64,000 nucleotides of DNA. Origin: Pseudozobellia sp. WGM2 (GTDB taxonomy: Bacteria; Bacteroidota; Bacteroidia; Flavobacteriales; Flavobacteriaceae). The notes under the pieces are model-generated. The model saw only the letters and a list, made by a program, of their open reading frames with translations, was not told the DNA's origin and searched no databases. The translations under genes were made by a program, and so were the position numbers. The stretch lies in assembly GCF_017810075.1 (NCBI RefSeq), contig NZ_JADNYK010000002.1:248001-312000 (forward strand), given 5' to 3'. Below are positions 17,586 to 26,212 of the stretch, one piece after another. Numbering within the stretch: position 1 is the stretch's first letter; the number at the start of each line of letters is the position of its first letter.

Positions 17586-17786
17586 TTTATAAGAATTTAT
17601 CAATCGAAGGTTTGAGTTATTGAGAGAGTGTCAGCTCAATGAGCGATATATCGAAGAAAACAAACTGATTGTCGAAAGTTGACAATAAGACATCTCCTCC
17701 ATCTAGAATCACGTGCACTTCATCCAAAATATGTGTGGCTTCCCTTAAGAGTTCGCAACTTTGTCTTGGATATTAAAATTGAAGGT

Positions 17787-17954
17787 ATGAGGAAAGTTTT
17801 ACTTGTTAAGGAGATTTATTTTGAGGCTTTTAAAGATTGGACCTATAGATTATTAAAGAAGTATTTTAAAGTCTATTCATGGTTTTGTTTTGCTTTACTA
17901 TTAATAGTTATGTACGCGTTCATTTATAGAGTCTCTACAGGCTTTGCGTTTTAA
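17787..17954 (+). CDS. Small single-span membrane protein (possibly DUF6747)
   Basis: A 55-residue protein beginning MRKVLLVKEIYFEAFKDW, with a basic amphipathic region (YRLLKKYFKVY), one membrane helix (WFCFALLLIVMYAFIY) and a short tail ending TGFAF. It resembles the short flavobacterial family I know as DUF6747; I am not certain of the name. An in-frame start 108 bp upstream gives an unlike N-terminus, and a near-consensus -7 box (CAACTTTG) at about 17756 favours ATG 17787. The gene stands alone between two terminators. Function unknown. Confidence 0.65.
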   Translation: MRKVLLVKEIYFEAFKDWTYRLLKKYFKVYSWFCFALLLIVMYAFIYRVSTGFAF

Positions 17955-17974
17955 AGTCAATCTCCAACCAAACT

Positions 17975-18010
17975 AAGGCGCCCATCGATATCGATGGGCG
18001 CCTTTATTTT
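17975..18010. terminator. Bidirectional terminator between small membrane protein and DUF4837 gene
   Basis: A perfect 30-bp palindrome (arm AAGGCGCCCATCGAT) lies between two convergent genes. A T-rich tail follows on the plus strand; on the minus strand the tail is TTAGTTTGG. Confidence 0.85.
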
Positions 18011-18033
18011 ATTACTGTTGTATAGTTCTTTGA

Positions 18034-19029
18034 TTAATTCTCCACTTGGCCGAACCGTAAGGTTTTAAGAATGGCCTCAAGCTCGAACATATCGTTTCGC
18101 TTTTCTGTTGCAGGGGCAAATACGAAGCCTTCCAGTACCAATTTTCTATCGTTCTCTTTATCGTTAAGTATATAGGTCAAAAATGGCCCTGCCATGGGAT
18201 AGTTCTTAATGTCCCAAATACCACGAACTTCTACCCCCTTCAATCCGGAAATCTCGGTCGGAAAAATAGCTGGCGCATAGGCAGGCTCTGTACGCATATG
18301 CGTCACTTTACCTGGCACAGTTGTTCCGGGAATATATTTTTCACCAATAGAATCACGCATGGCAACTATATCTTTTACTAAAGTTTCTTCATCATCGAAA
18401 CTATTGCCCGGCATTGCATATACTATAATATTCGCCGTTCCCTTTTGAATTTCTCTATCGATCCAAACAAAGTTATCTTCTTGCTTGCCTACCTTATATA
18501 TAGAGGGTATTTTAAGCGTTATCCCGAATTTATCGCCCAAGACACTCTCTTTGTTTAAAGAGCGCTCAAAACGCCGCTGAGCGGCTTCAATTTCCATATC
18601 TCTAAAAGATGTGATTATTTCATCTGCCTTCTCGTCAATATTCTGTAATATCTCATCTTCGGTAGTGCCCTTGATAACGCCTACCCTTTGCGGTGATGCG
18701 TACATATCTTTCTTTACATGAGCGATATTCAAACTGTCTTTCATTACATACAGTAGAGATCTTGTATTTCGAATAGATCCGGTAAAAAATTTAGGGTCGA
18801 TCTGGTCGATACTGAACAGGGGCTCGTCCATAGGCATACCGACGATAGGTGCGGCAAAATGCTTGCGTATGCTGTCGCCAATGTGCCCTTGCCACAAAGC
18901 GTTTTCCGTAACTACTACCAGAGAGTTGATGGCGCCTACAGAAGAAGGTAAATAGCTTTGTTCTTTAGATTCTTTACAAGATGAGAATAGTAATGTGAGC
19001 AGTAAAAAAAGTGTTCCTGTGTGTTTCAT
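18034..19029 (-). CDS. DUF4837 family lipoprotein
   Basis: A 331-residue protein with a lipoprotein signal peptide: hydrophobic stretch then LLFSSCKE, with Cys about residue 18 as the lipid anchor. The rest matches the Bacteroidota family DUF4837, of unknown function: SVGAINSLVVVTENALWQG near the mature N-terminus, and GVIKGTTEDEILQNI and FEGFVFAP-like stretches further on. It lies 13 bp downstream of the lytic transglycosylase gene on the same strand, so an operon and a cell-envelope role are inferred. Confidence 0.88.
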   Translation of the reverse strand: MKHTGTLFLLLTLLFSSCKESKEQSYLPSSVGAINSLVVVTENALWQGHIGDSIRKHFAAPIVGMPMDEPLFSIDQIDPKFFTGSIRNTRSLLYVMKDSLNIAHVKKDMYASPQRVGVIKGTTEDEILQNIDEKADEIITSFRDMEIEAAQRRFERSLNKESVLGDKFGITLKIPSIYKVGKQEDNFVWIDREIQKGTANIIVYAMPGNSFDDEETLVKDIVAMRDSIGEKYIPGTTVPGKVTHMRTEPAYAPAIFPTEISGLKGVEVRGIWDIKNYPMAGPFLTYILNDKENDRKLVLEGFVFAPATEKRNDMFELEAILKTLRFGQVEN

Positions 19030-19042
19030 TGTGGTAATTGGT

Positions 19043-20695
19043 TTACGATGAACATTCGCACAATTTAAGTTTTGTGCCTGGTTTTAGGTTTTTACCACTA
19101 ATACCGTTCCATTTTCGTAAATTATCCACAGTAATTCCAGGATATTTTTTAGAGATGGTCCATAAAGAGTCTCCACTCCTTACGGTATGGGTCTTTGTGC
19201 CGGGAGGAAAAGATTGCTGCGCGACCGACTTAGAAGCGCTTGCCACATCTGTACTAGGTCTTTTTCTAGGAAAAATAGTTAGCCTCTGCCCGATGCGAAG
19301 ATCATTACTGCTTAGACCGTTCCATCTTTTAATCTGACTTACGCCTACCCCATATCGCTCGGCGATTTTACCCAAAAAATCTCCACTTCTAACTTTATAA
19401 CGAATTCTATCTTGCTCTGCCTCCTTTACCAATTGCGGTAAAGGACTTTCTTTGCTCTCCAGCTCTTTTTTAACATGGTTGTAAATAGCCTCCTCGTTCG
19501 CTACAAACTTTCCGACTGCATCTTTTGGCAGTCTTAAGGCATGCGTTTTTCCTTCCACAAAAGGTACCACATTCAATTTATAAGAAGGATTCAACAACCT
19601 AAGTTCTTCTTTACTTACTTGCACCAATTCGGCAATCTGATCAAATGTTATGAGCGCCTTTACATGAACCGTGTCGGTTTCGAAATATGGCCGCTCGATT
19701 TTCTTACCTTTGATACCGTGCTCTTCAGCATATTCAAACAGGTACATGGTCGCCAAAAATGCAGGAACATAACCTGCGGTTTCCCGAGGTAAAAATCGTC
19801 GAAGATTCCAGTAATTTTTTTGCCCCCCAGACCTCCTGATAGCTTTGTTCACATTACCGGGGCCTGAGTTATATGCCGCCAAGGCCAAATCCCAATCGCC
19901 ATAAATTTCATAAAGTTTTGAAAGAAACTGACATGCCGCAGTTGTCGATTTGATAGGGTCGCTACGTTCATCTACATAACTAGAAACGCTAAGTTTATAT
20001 TGCTTGCCCGTACCGTACATAAATTGCCAAAGACCTGTTGCCCCCACCCTTGAACGTGCCCGAGGGTTGAGTGCCGACTCCACGATTGAGAGGTATTTCA
20101 TTTCGAGCGGAATGTCGTAATTGTCAAGCTCTTGTTCAAATAGAGGAAAGTAGAACTGACTTGCCGTCAACATTTTTTCCATCAAATCGCGCTTTCTAAA
20201 AAGAAATGACTTGATAACATTTTCTAACGAAGGATTATATTCCACATTAAACGGGGTCTTCGCGTTGAGCCTCGCCAATCTGGCTTTTAAAGTATCTGTC
20301 GGTAATGATGTGGGATATGTTTTTTGATAGTCCAACCCTTCCACTTCCCGGAACATTTCATCTGACAAAGAAGCGTTCTTAGCCAGCTCTTTCATCCAAA
20401 GGCTATCGTAACGCGCGGCATCGCTATGGTCAAGTAAATTGTATTTACTACTAACCTTATCGATTATAAGTGACAGGCTCATATCTGCAAGCTCCGTAGA
20501 GTCTGAAACCATTTGCTCCATCTGTTCTACGCCGTTCATGTCCATCGCCAAGGTGTCGTTACCAACCTCTTGCTTTAAGGCCAATAAAGAATCTTTCTGT
20601 ACCGTAAGTAAAGAGTCTTTCTGCTGGGCCGCCAGTGGTAAAAAGAAAAAAGCGCCTGCGAGCAGTACGAAAAAATCATATCGTTTTCTAATCAT
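19043..20695 (-). CDS. MltD-like membrane-bound lytic transglycosylase with two LysM domains
   Basis: A 550-residue exported enzyme predicted to cleave peptidoglycan glycan strands with formation of 1,6-anhydroMurNAc ends. It has a signal peptide (FFVLLAGAFFFLPLAAQ), a linker, a GH23 SLT domain at about 180-340 with the catalytic Glu in IVESALNPRARSRVGATGLW and the family segment AYNSGPGNVNKAI, and two C-terminal LysM peptidoglycan-binding domains (YKVRSGDFLGKIAERYGV and HTVRSGDSLWTISKKYPG). This order matches MltD. DUF4837 follows after 13 bp. No clear promoter was recognised upstream. Confidence 0.92.
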   Translation of the reverse strand: MIRKRYDFFVLLAGAFFFLPLAAQQKDSLLTVQKDSLLALKQEVGNDTLAMDMNGVEQMEQMVSDSTELADMSLSLIIDKVSSKYNLLDHSDAARYDSLWMKELAKNASLSDEMFREVEGLDYQKTYPTSLPTDTLKARLARLNAKTPFNVEYNPSLENVIKSFLFRKRDLMEKMLTASQFYFPLFEQELDNYDIPLEMKYLSIVESALNPRARSRVGATGLWQFMYGTGKQYKLSVSSYVDERSDPIKSTTAACQFLSKLYEIYGDWDLALAAYNSGPGNVNKAIRRSGGQKNYWNLRRFLPRETAGYVPAFLATMYLFEYAEEHGIKGKKIERPYFETDTVHVKALITFDQIAELVQVSKEELRLLNPSYKLNVVPFVEGKTHALRLPKDAVGKFVANEEAIYNHVKKELESKESPLPQLVKEAEQDRIRYKVRSGDFLGKIAERYGVGVSQIKRWNGLSSNDLRIGQRLTIFPRKRPSTDVASASKSVAQQSFPPGTKTHTVRSGDSLWTISKKYPGITVDNLRKWNGISGKNLKPGTKLKLCECSS

Positions 20696-20850
20696 AGATA
20701 TTCGTGTGTAACAGGAAATAACATTAATGCGATTCTAGTAGGGCGGCCAACCGCATACCCACTAAAATCGCATATTTTTCTGGGAAAATAAAATTTTGAC
20801 CAGTTAAAACACTTTATTATAATTACCTCCGTTTATCGATAACGGGCTTA

Positions 20851-22041
20851 TTATCCGATTATTGCAGCAATACCCGGAAGGGTCTTGCCCTCTAAACTTT
20901 CTAACATTGCGCCACCACCTGTTGAAACGTAACTAACCTTTTTCTCAAAACCGAACTGCTTTACAGCAGCTACGGAATCTCCTCCACCTACCAGTGAAAA
21001 TGCACCGTTTTGAGTGGCCTCATCAATAAAATTTCCAACTGCAATTGTGCCCTTGGCAAAACTTTCCATTTCGAAAACGCCCACAGGGCCGTTCCACAAA
21101 ATAGTCTTGGCCTTTAAAATTACTTCTTTAAAGTTCTCCAAGGTCTTTGGGCCTGCATCCAATCCTTGCCATCCATCAGGTATTTCATTTACATCTACCA
21201 CTTTGGTCTCGGCATCATTGGCGAAATCATTGGCTGCCAAAACATCTACAGGTATATGTACCTGCACCCCTTTTTCTTTCGCTTGTTTTAAAATATTCAT
21301 GGCCAGGTCCATTTTATCGTCTTCGCAAATTGAATCACCGACTTTGCCACCTTGCGCTTTAATAAACGTATAGGTCATTCCCCCACCAACAATCAAGTGG
21401 TCTACTTTGTCAAGAATGTTTTCGATAATGGTGATCTTAGAAGAAACTTTAGCTCCGCCCAAAATTGCCAATACGGGCTTTTCACCTGTGCGCATCACTT
21501 TCTCGATAGCTTCAATCTCTTTGGCCAACAGATATCCGAAACATTTATTGTCCGGAAAAAATTGAGCGACTATCGTGGTCGAAGCGTGGGCTCTATGAGC
21601 AGTACCGAAAGCATCGTTTACATAAACATCTCCTAATTTTGATAACTGTTCGGCAAAAGCTTCATCGCCTTTTTCTTCTTCTGCATGAAACCTAAGATTT
21701 TCAAGTAATAAAACTTCACCCCGCTTTAAGGCCGCAACGGCATCTTCGGCAACCTGACCAACACAATCTTCGATAAACTTAACGCTTACGCCAATTACAT
21801 CAGACACCTTTTTAGCGATATGCTGTAGCGATAGGTCAGCGTTTTTTTGGCCTTTGGGTCTTCCCAAATGGCTCATTAAAACAGCGCTTCCACCGTCTTC
21901 CAATACTTTTATAATCGTCGGCTTTGCCGCCTCTATTCTATTGGCATCAGTAACCTCGAATGTTTCATTCAGCGGAACATTGAAGTCTACGCGTATAAGT
22001 GCCTTTTTATTTTCAAAATCAAAATCGTCGATTGTTTTCAT
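20851..22041 (-). CDS. pgk: Phosphoglycerate kinase
   Basis: A 396-residue cytoplasmic glycolytic enzyme transferring phosphate between 1,3-bisphosphoglycerate and ADP. Family features are complete: [13 protein letters not shown] at the N-terminus, [35 protein letters not shown], the nucleotide-binding [10 protein letters not shown], and [16 protein letters not shown] followed by STGGGAMLE. The frame extends 8 codons upstream, but ATG 22041 gives the family start MKTIDDFDF, and a consensus -7 box lies 22 bp before it. The gene is divergent from holB. Confidence 0.97.
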   Translation of the reverse strand: MKTIDDFDFENKKALIRVDFNVPLNETFEVTDANRIEAAKPTIIKVLEDGGSAVLMSHLGRPKGQKNADLSLQHIAKKVSDVIGVSVKFIEDCVGQVAEDAVAALKRGEVLLLENLRFHAEEEKGDEAFAEQLSKLGDVYVNDAFGTAHRAHASTTIVAQFFPDNKCFGYLLAKEIEAIEKVMRTGEKPVLAILGGAKVSSKITIIENILDKVDHLIVGGGMTYTFIKAQGGKVGDSICEDDKMDLAMNILKQAKEKGVQVHIPVDVLAANDFANDAETKVVDVNEIPDGWQGLDAGPKTLENFKEVILKAKTILWNGPVGVFEMESFAKGTIAVGNFIDEATQNGAFSLVGGGDSVAAVKQFGFEKKVSYVSTGGGAMLESLEGKTLPGIAAIIG

Positions 22042-22062
22042 GAATAAGGTTTTTGAGAATCG

Positions 22063-22070
22063 CAAATGTA
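22063..22070 (-). promoter_or_regulatory. -7 box of pgk
   Basis: TACATTTG on the minus strand (22070-22063) matches TAnnTTTG exactly; the inferred transcript start is near 22056, 15 bp before the ATG. No well-spaced TTG was found. Confidence 0.55.
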
Positions 22071-22221
22071 AATAAAAAGGCGCAAGAGTAAGGTCGTATG
22101 AATAAGACTTTTGAACCAGAAAGCAAGACTCTGTTGCGTTATCGTGTTAAAATTTGTTTTGAAAACTGAAGTTGTAGGGCTTTTAAGAATAGACCATCTC
22201 CACCGACTTGCCTAAAAAAAC

Positions 22222-22229
22222 TATCTTTG
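22222..22229 (+). promoter_or_regulatory. -7 box of holB, nearly abutting the start codon
   Basis: TATCTTTG matches TAnnTTTG exactly and ends 4 bp before the ATG at 22234, so the transcript could start at or next to the start codon. Confidence 0.5.
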
Positions 22230-22233
22230 AAGC

Positions 22234-23385
22234 ATGTTGTTCAAGGATATTTTAGGATTAAATCATATCAAAAATCATCTCGCCACGAGCGCCGATGCCG
22301 GACGCATACCCCATGCTCAATTGTTTGTTGGCCCTGAAGGTTGTGGCACCCTACCTATGGCCATGGCGTATGCGCAATACATTATCTGTGGAAACCATGG
22401 CGGCGAAAATACAGGTGACAATCAATCGTGCAACATGAAGTTCGGCTCGCTCTCTCACCCCGATATGCATTTCGCATTTCCTGTTTCGAACTCTGACAAG
22501 GTAAAAAGCCATGCCGTTAGCGACCATTATATGGAAGAGTGGCGGCAGTTTTTTAAAGAGCAGCCTTACGGCAACCTCTTCGACTGGTACCGACTCATAG
22601 GAATTGAAAAAAAGCAAGGTCAGATCGGTGTTGACGAAGCTTTGGATGTCGTTAAAAAATTGAGTTTAAAATCTTATGAGGGCGGTTATAAGGTAATGCT
22701 TATTTGGATGGCCGATAAGATGAACAATGCAGCGGCGAATAAGTTATTAAAGCTTATTGAGGAACCTCCCAACAAAACTGTTTTTCTACTTATTGCCGAA
22801 GATGAAGAACAAATAATACAAACGATTCGTTCGCGATGTCAAGTATTACACTTTCCGCCTTTGGCGGAAGACGCCATGGCCGACGCTTTAATAGCAAAGG
22901 GACTCTCTCGAGAAGAAGCCATGCGCATAGCCCATGAAGCCGATGGAAACTTTAATAAGGCTTTAGACCTAATGAACAACGATTCTGAAGATTTGGTTTT
23001 CGAGAAATGGTTCGTTCAGTGGGTAAGAAGCGCATTCAAGGCCAAGGGAAATAAAAGTGCCATTCACGAACTAATTTTATGGAGCGATGAAGTCTCAAAA
23101 ACGGGCCGAGAAACACAGAAGAAGTTTTTGAATTATTGCCTTGCCGTTATGAGACAAGCACTACTTATCAATTACAATGTAGATCAATTGGCCTTTATGA
23201 GAATTCATGTCGAAGGTTTTCAACTGCAAAAGTTTGCTCCGTTTATACATGAGAACAACATCGTTACTATTGTACAAGAACTGGAAGACGCTATATACCA
23301 CATCGAGCGTAATGGCAATTCTAAAATAATATTGACCGATCTTTCTATTCGATTGACGCGCCTATTGCACAAAAAAGCAGCCTGA
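22234..23385 (+). CDS. holB: DNA polymerase III delta' subunit
   Basis: A 383-residue AAA+ protein of the clamp-loader complex, which places the sliding clamp on DNA. It begins with GRIPHAQLFVGPEGCGTLPMA, where the P-loop is the degenerate form seen in delta' subunits, followed by the sensor region IWMADKMNNAAANKLLKLIE and EEPPNKTVFLLIAEDE, and the SRC-type motif QTIRSRCQVLHFPPL. The remaining half is the helical collar region. It is transcribed divergently from pgk, with about 190 bp between them. Confidence 0.93.
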   Translation: MLFKDILGLNHIKNHLATSADAGRIPHAQLFVGPEGCGTLPMAMAYAQYIICGNHGGENTGDNQSCNMKFGSLSHPDMHFAFPVSNSDKVKSHAVSDHYMEEWRQFFKEQPYGNLFDWYRLIGIEKKQGQIGVDEALDVVKKLSLKSYEGGYKVMLIWMADKMNNAAANKLLKLIEEPPNKTVFLLIAEDEEQIIQTIRSRCQVLHFPPLAEDAMADALIAKGLSREEAMRIAHEADGNFNKALDLMNNDSEDLVFEKWFVQWVRSAFKAKGNKSAIHELILWSDEVSKTGRETQKKFLNYCLAVMRQALLINYNVDQLAFMRIHVEGFQLQKFAPFIHENNIVTIVQELEDAIYHIERNGNSKIILTDLSIRLTRLLHKKAA

Positions 23386-23448
23386 CCCCCCTAGAAAGTG
23401 TTGTGAACATTGCTTTAGGTTTACTTAATTTTAAACAAAACCTTGACC

Positions 23449-23844
23449 ATGGAAAATTTAACCGATTTTGCAGCACAAATTCTTCTCCTTCTTTTTTTAA
23501 TCATCACCTTTATTCAAAGTGGAATCGATAAAATTTTCGATTGGAAAGGAAACGTTTCATGGCTTAAAGAACATTTTGCAAATACACCGTTGCAAACTTT
23601 GGTACCCTTTCTTCTAACTACTATTTTACTAATCGAAGTGGTTTCCGGTGTGTTTTGTGCCGTGGGCCTTTATGAAATTATAGTTTTAGGAAAAACCACC
23701 TTTGCATTATATGGGGCGATATTTTCTTGTATTACGCTCTTAATGCTGTTGTTTGGCCAACGCATGGCAAAAGATTATGAGGGAGCGAAGACTATAGCCG
23801 TGTACTTTATACCTGCTATTTTTCTAGTCTACTTGCTTCAATAA
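23449..23844 (+). CDS. DoxX-like four-helix membrane protein
   Basis: A 131-residue integral membrane protein with four predicted helices (ILLLLFLIITFIQSGIDKIF; LVPFLLTTILLIEVVSGVFC; FALYGAIFSCITLLMLLFG; TIAVYFIPAIFLVYLL). The start FIQSGIDKIFDWKGN resembles the 'sG..Kl.d' segment of the DoxX family, so it is called DoxX-like; function unknown. The frame opens with TTG 6 bp earlier, but ATG 23449 is preferred. It lies 63 bp after holB on the same strand and could share its transcript. Confidence 0.72.
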   Translation: MENLTDFAAQILLLLFLIITFIQSGIDKIFDWKGNVSWLKEHFANTPLQTLVPFLLTTILLIEVVSGVFCAVGLYEIIVLGKTTFALYGAIFSCITLLMLLFGQRMAKDYEGAKTIAVYFIPAIFLVYLLQ

Positions 23845-23877
23845 AAAAATCCCGACAAGATTTTTCTTATCGGGATT
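23843..23877 (-). terminator. Hairpin terminator between DoxX-like and OmpH-like genes
   Basis: AATCCCGACAAG / CTTATCGGGATT with a short loop, one G-T pair. On the minus strand it is followed by a run of T, so it best serves the OmpH-like gene; the plus side has no T-run. Confidence 0.75.
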
Positions 23878-23898
23878 CGATCTCTACAGTGAAGTAGA

Positions 23899-24405
23899 CT
23901 ATTTCTTGTACTTATCGTTAAGTAGTTTTACAATTTCATCGGTAAGGTCATTGGCATCTGTACCGTAAAGAACACTACCGCCATCACCACCACCTAGTAT
24001 ATAAGTATACCCGTTAGCTTCTCCATAAGCTTTTATCTCTTTTTTCACCTTGCTCACCACACTATCCATTTCCGTTTGGCCCAAAGCCTGCAATTGTTGA
24101 TCTTCTTGCTGAAGCTGTTGACCGATTAACTGACCCTTCTGCTGCATTTGGCCATATTCTTCTTGTGCTTTTTGTTGAGACATTTTTTGAGCCTTTTCTT
24201 GAAATGCCTGTGCCTCCATCTGGAAAGTTTGAGAAATACTATCTCTCTTTTTTGCCAAGGCATCGACTTTAGTCTTGAAGTCAGCTTCAATATCAATTTT
24301 TTCTTGATACTCCTCCATCAACCTTACATTATCAACGAATCCGATTTTTTCTTGTTTACAGGAAACAAATGCCAAAACCAAAACTGCCCAAACTATATTT
24401 TTCAT
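23899..24405 (-). CDS. OmpH/Skp-like periplasmic lipoprotein
   Basis: A 168-residue protein of the OmpH/Skp family of chaperones for unfolded outer-membrane proteins. The N-terminus is a lipoprotein signal (VLVLAFVSCKQE, lipid Cys at about residue 16), followed by IGFVDNVRLMEEY, a Gln-rich coiled coil (residues about 40-115) corresponding to Skp's tentacles, and a C-terminal strand region GYTYILGGGDGGSVLYGT that is typical of OmpH proteins. Being a lipoprotein rather than a free periplasmic protein is a difference from E. coli Skp. It appears to be transcribed alone. Confidence 0.85.
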   Translation of the reverse strand: MKNIVWAVLVLAFVSCKQEKIGFVDNVRLMEEYQEKIDIEADFKTKVDALAKKRDSISQTFQMEAQAFQEKAQKMSQQKAQEEYGQMQQKGQLIGQQLQQEDQQLQALGQTEMDSVVSKVKKEIKAYGEANGYTYILGGGDGGSVLYGTDANDLTDEIVKLLNDKYKK

Positions 24406-24649
24406 AAGTAACTATTTTCTAAAATTTATTCATCCCAATTTTTGATGATGCGCAAAAATAGGAAAGCTTTTTGTAATCCCTAATATTTAAATTTCGAATT
24501 GTGCATCAACCGTAAATATTGTTAAAAACAGATTATAGATGTTCTTTATTAAGAAGCTCTTTATGAATCAACAAAGTTTATCAACAACAAAGCTCACAGA
24601 CGAGTTCTGACGAATTACTTTTACAAAAGCGAACCAAAAGTCTTTATCT

Positions 24650-24670
24650 GGCTTTAAGTTGCTTAAAGCC
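24650..24670 (+). terminator. Perfect short hairpin downstream of the methyltransferase gene
   Basis: GGCTTTAAG, loop TTG, CTTAAAGCC, then TTTT on the plus strand. No plus-strand gene ends nearby; it could end the methyltransferase transcript although the minus side lacks a T-run. The rest of the gap 24406-24698 shows nothing I can support. Confidence 0.4.
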
Positions 24671-24698
24671 TTTTAAAATCGTTTAGAGGCAAAATACG

Positions 24699-25529
24699 CT
24701 AGTTATTTCTTTTAAGCACATAAATGCAAGATGAGAACTCACGAGTAAGCAGCCCCATAAGGTTAGATCGTAAACCAATATAAAAGGCCTTAAGAAAATT
24801 TTGCTGACCTGTCTTATATTTCTCTGACAACAACGAAACATAAAACGAATCGAACCACATTGGTTTCTTCTTTACTAATTGCATATCGTGCTTGGCAAAA
24901 ATGCTTTCAATAGCCTTTGCAGAAAAATGCCATAAATGGCGCGGCACATCATAAGCGGCCCAAAACTCTTTATAATGCTCTGCATCGAAAGATTTAAAAT
25001 TAGGAACTGCAACCACCAGGGCCCCGTCTTCCTCTAAAAATGATTTGAGCTTTTTGATCTGATCATCTAAATCGGGAAGATGCTCAAGTACATGCCACAT
25101 GGTAATAACCTTGTACTTAGACTTTGGCAAATCATCTAAGTTTGACAGCAATTCCATTTTCTTTTCTCTAGAACGAAGTCTTGCATCCAAATTAGGTTCT
25201 ACACCCATCACTTGAAATCCGTTGTTTCTTGCCGTCAATAAAAAATCTCCCGTACCGGCACCAACATCAAGAAGCGTCTTATTACCATTCACATATTTAT
25301 TAATCAACATAGTTTTAGAAAGAAGACTGAAGCGCTTTACCCCTTGATATAATTTATCGGTCAAAGATTTATTTGAATCGGTGTGCGAAATATAAGAACT
25401 GCTCTGATAATAGGGAGATAAATTTTTTGGTTGTGGATCTGTAACCAACATATCCATTTCCGGGTCGTGAAGTAATTTAAAATCTTCTCCGCTAACAGAA
25501 AAATCTTTAGTTTCTAAAAACAGTTTCAT
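24699..25529 (-). CDS. Class I SAM-dependent methyltransferase
   Basis: A 276-residue soluble protein with the Rossmann methyltransferase core at about residues 85-190: SAM-binding motif I LLDVGAGTGDFLLTA, an acidic residue at the end of strand 2 (VMGVEPN), and the post-motif VITMWHVLEHLPDLDDQI seen in UbiG/Methyltransf_23-type enzymes, where the HVLEH segment is typical. The N-terminal region (SPYYQSSSYISHTDS) is shared by a Bacteroidota group of such enzymes. The substrate cannot be told from sequence. The start overlaps the 3' end of the upstream lipoprotein gene by 23 bp, so the two are translationally linked. Confidence 0.87.
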   Translation of the reverse strand: MKLFLETKDFSVSGEDFKLLHDPEMDMLVTDPQPKNLSPYYQSSSYISHTDSNKSLTDKLYQGVKRFSLLSKTMLINKYVNGNKTLLDVGAGTGDFLLTARNNGFQVMGVEPNLDARLRSREKKMELLSNLDDLPKSKYKVITMWHVLEHLPDLDDQIKKLKSFLEEDGALVVAVPNFKSFDAEHYKEFWAAYDVPRHLWHFSAKAIESIFAKHDMQLVKKKPMWFDSFYVSLLSEKYKTGQQNFLKAFYIGLRSNLMGLLTREFSSCIYVLKRNN

Positions 25530-26058
25530 TGTAATTGTGAGTGGTCAGGTATTCCTTCTTGAGATTTCGAAGGTACATTAAAACTGCATCTCTAGAAAGT
25601 GAATTTTGGTCTAAACAATCTTTTTCTATATCGCTATAAACTTCGATTGCCACATACCAATTATCTTTTCTTAATATATCTGAACCATCAATATACTCCT
25701 CATCTTCACTTTTTAAAACGCGGTTCATCGAAGCATTCAAAATAGCAGGTAAAAAATTCAGTGTTTTGTCTGGAATGGATATCTCATAAAAAACAAAAAA
25801 GAAATGATGGCCATCTATTTGAAAAGGAACATCATCATATACATTCGAGTGATTCAACTGAAATTTTGTATTTACAAAATTGTAAAAATGTTGAGCTTCT
25901 TTTGGGTCTTCAAAGATGAAAAACTTCCTTTTTGAAAGTTCACGCTTGAACTTTTTGCCCTTTGAGATTTTATAGTTCTCGATATTTGGCGCCACCCTAA
26001 TCGGAATGCATGAAATGCAACACAACAATAAAAAGATAGAAAGAAAAACAGCCCGCAT
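25507..26058 (-). CDS. Hypothetical lipoprotein
   Basis: A 183-residue protein with a lipoprotein signal peptide: MRAVFLSIFLLLCCISCIP, with Cys 17 as the probable anchor. The mature part has no family I recognise; it contains FFIFEDPKEAQHFYNFVN and DGHHFFFVFYEISIPDKT and ends in a basic helix. I chose ATG 26058 over 26091 because it starts directly at the signal peptide. It overlaps the methyltransferase gene by 23 bp, suggesting shared expression. Function unknown. Confidence 0.75.
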   Translation of the reverse strand: MRAVFLSIFLLLCCISCIPIRVAPNIENYKISKGKKFKRELSKRKFFIFEDPKEAQHFYNFVNTKFQLNHSNVYDDVPFQIDGHHFFFVFYEISIPDKTLNFLPAILNASMNRVLKSEDEEYIDGSDILRKDNWYVAIEVYSDIEKDCLDQNSLSRDAVLMYLRNLKKEYLTTHNYNETVFRN

Positions 26059-26182
26059 AATCTTGAGATTCAACAAAAAATTATGTATCAAAAATTACGC
26101 CAATTCGGTAACATTATACTCGTAGATGAACTCTATTAAATTAGGGCCTTAAGCAAAATGCCAACTTTGCACGGCTATTACC

Positions 26183-26212
26183 TAGATGGTGTTCCACGTG
26201 GAACACCATCTA
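26183..26212. promoter_or_regulatory. Putative parS centromere site, extended palindrome
   Basis: The core TGTTCCACGTGGAACA (26190-26205) matches the ParB-binding parS palindrome (general form TGTTnCACGTGnAACA). The symmetry extends perfectly to 30 bp, overlapping the stop codon of the minus-strand gene next to it, so it may also act as a transcription terminator. A second identical core is at 28575-28590. Confidence 0.75.

Noticed and set aside
17708-17716. Other CACGTG hexamers as extra parS sites (for example near 1944, 17710, 34116 and 63784)
   Set aside because: Flanking bases do not extend the palindrome to TGTTnCACGTGnAACA.
20828-20845. CCGTTTATCGATAACGG hairpin after pgk as a terminator
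   Set aside because: The symmetry is imperfect and there is no T-run on the minus strand; too weak to call.
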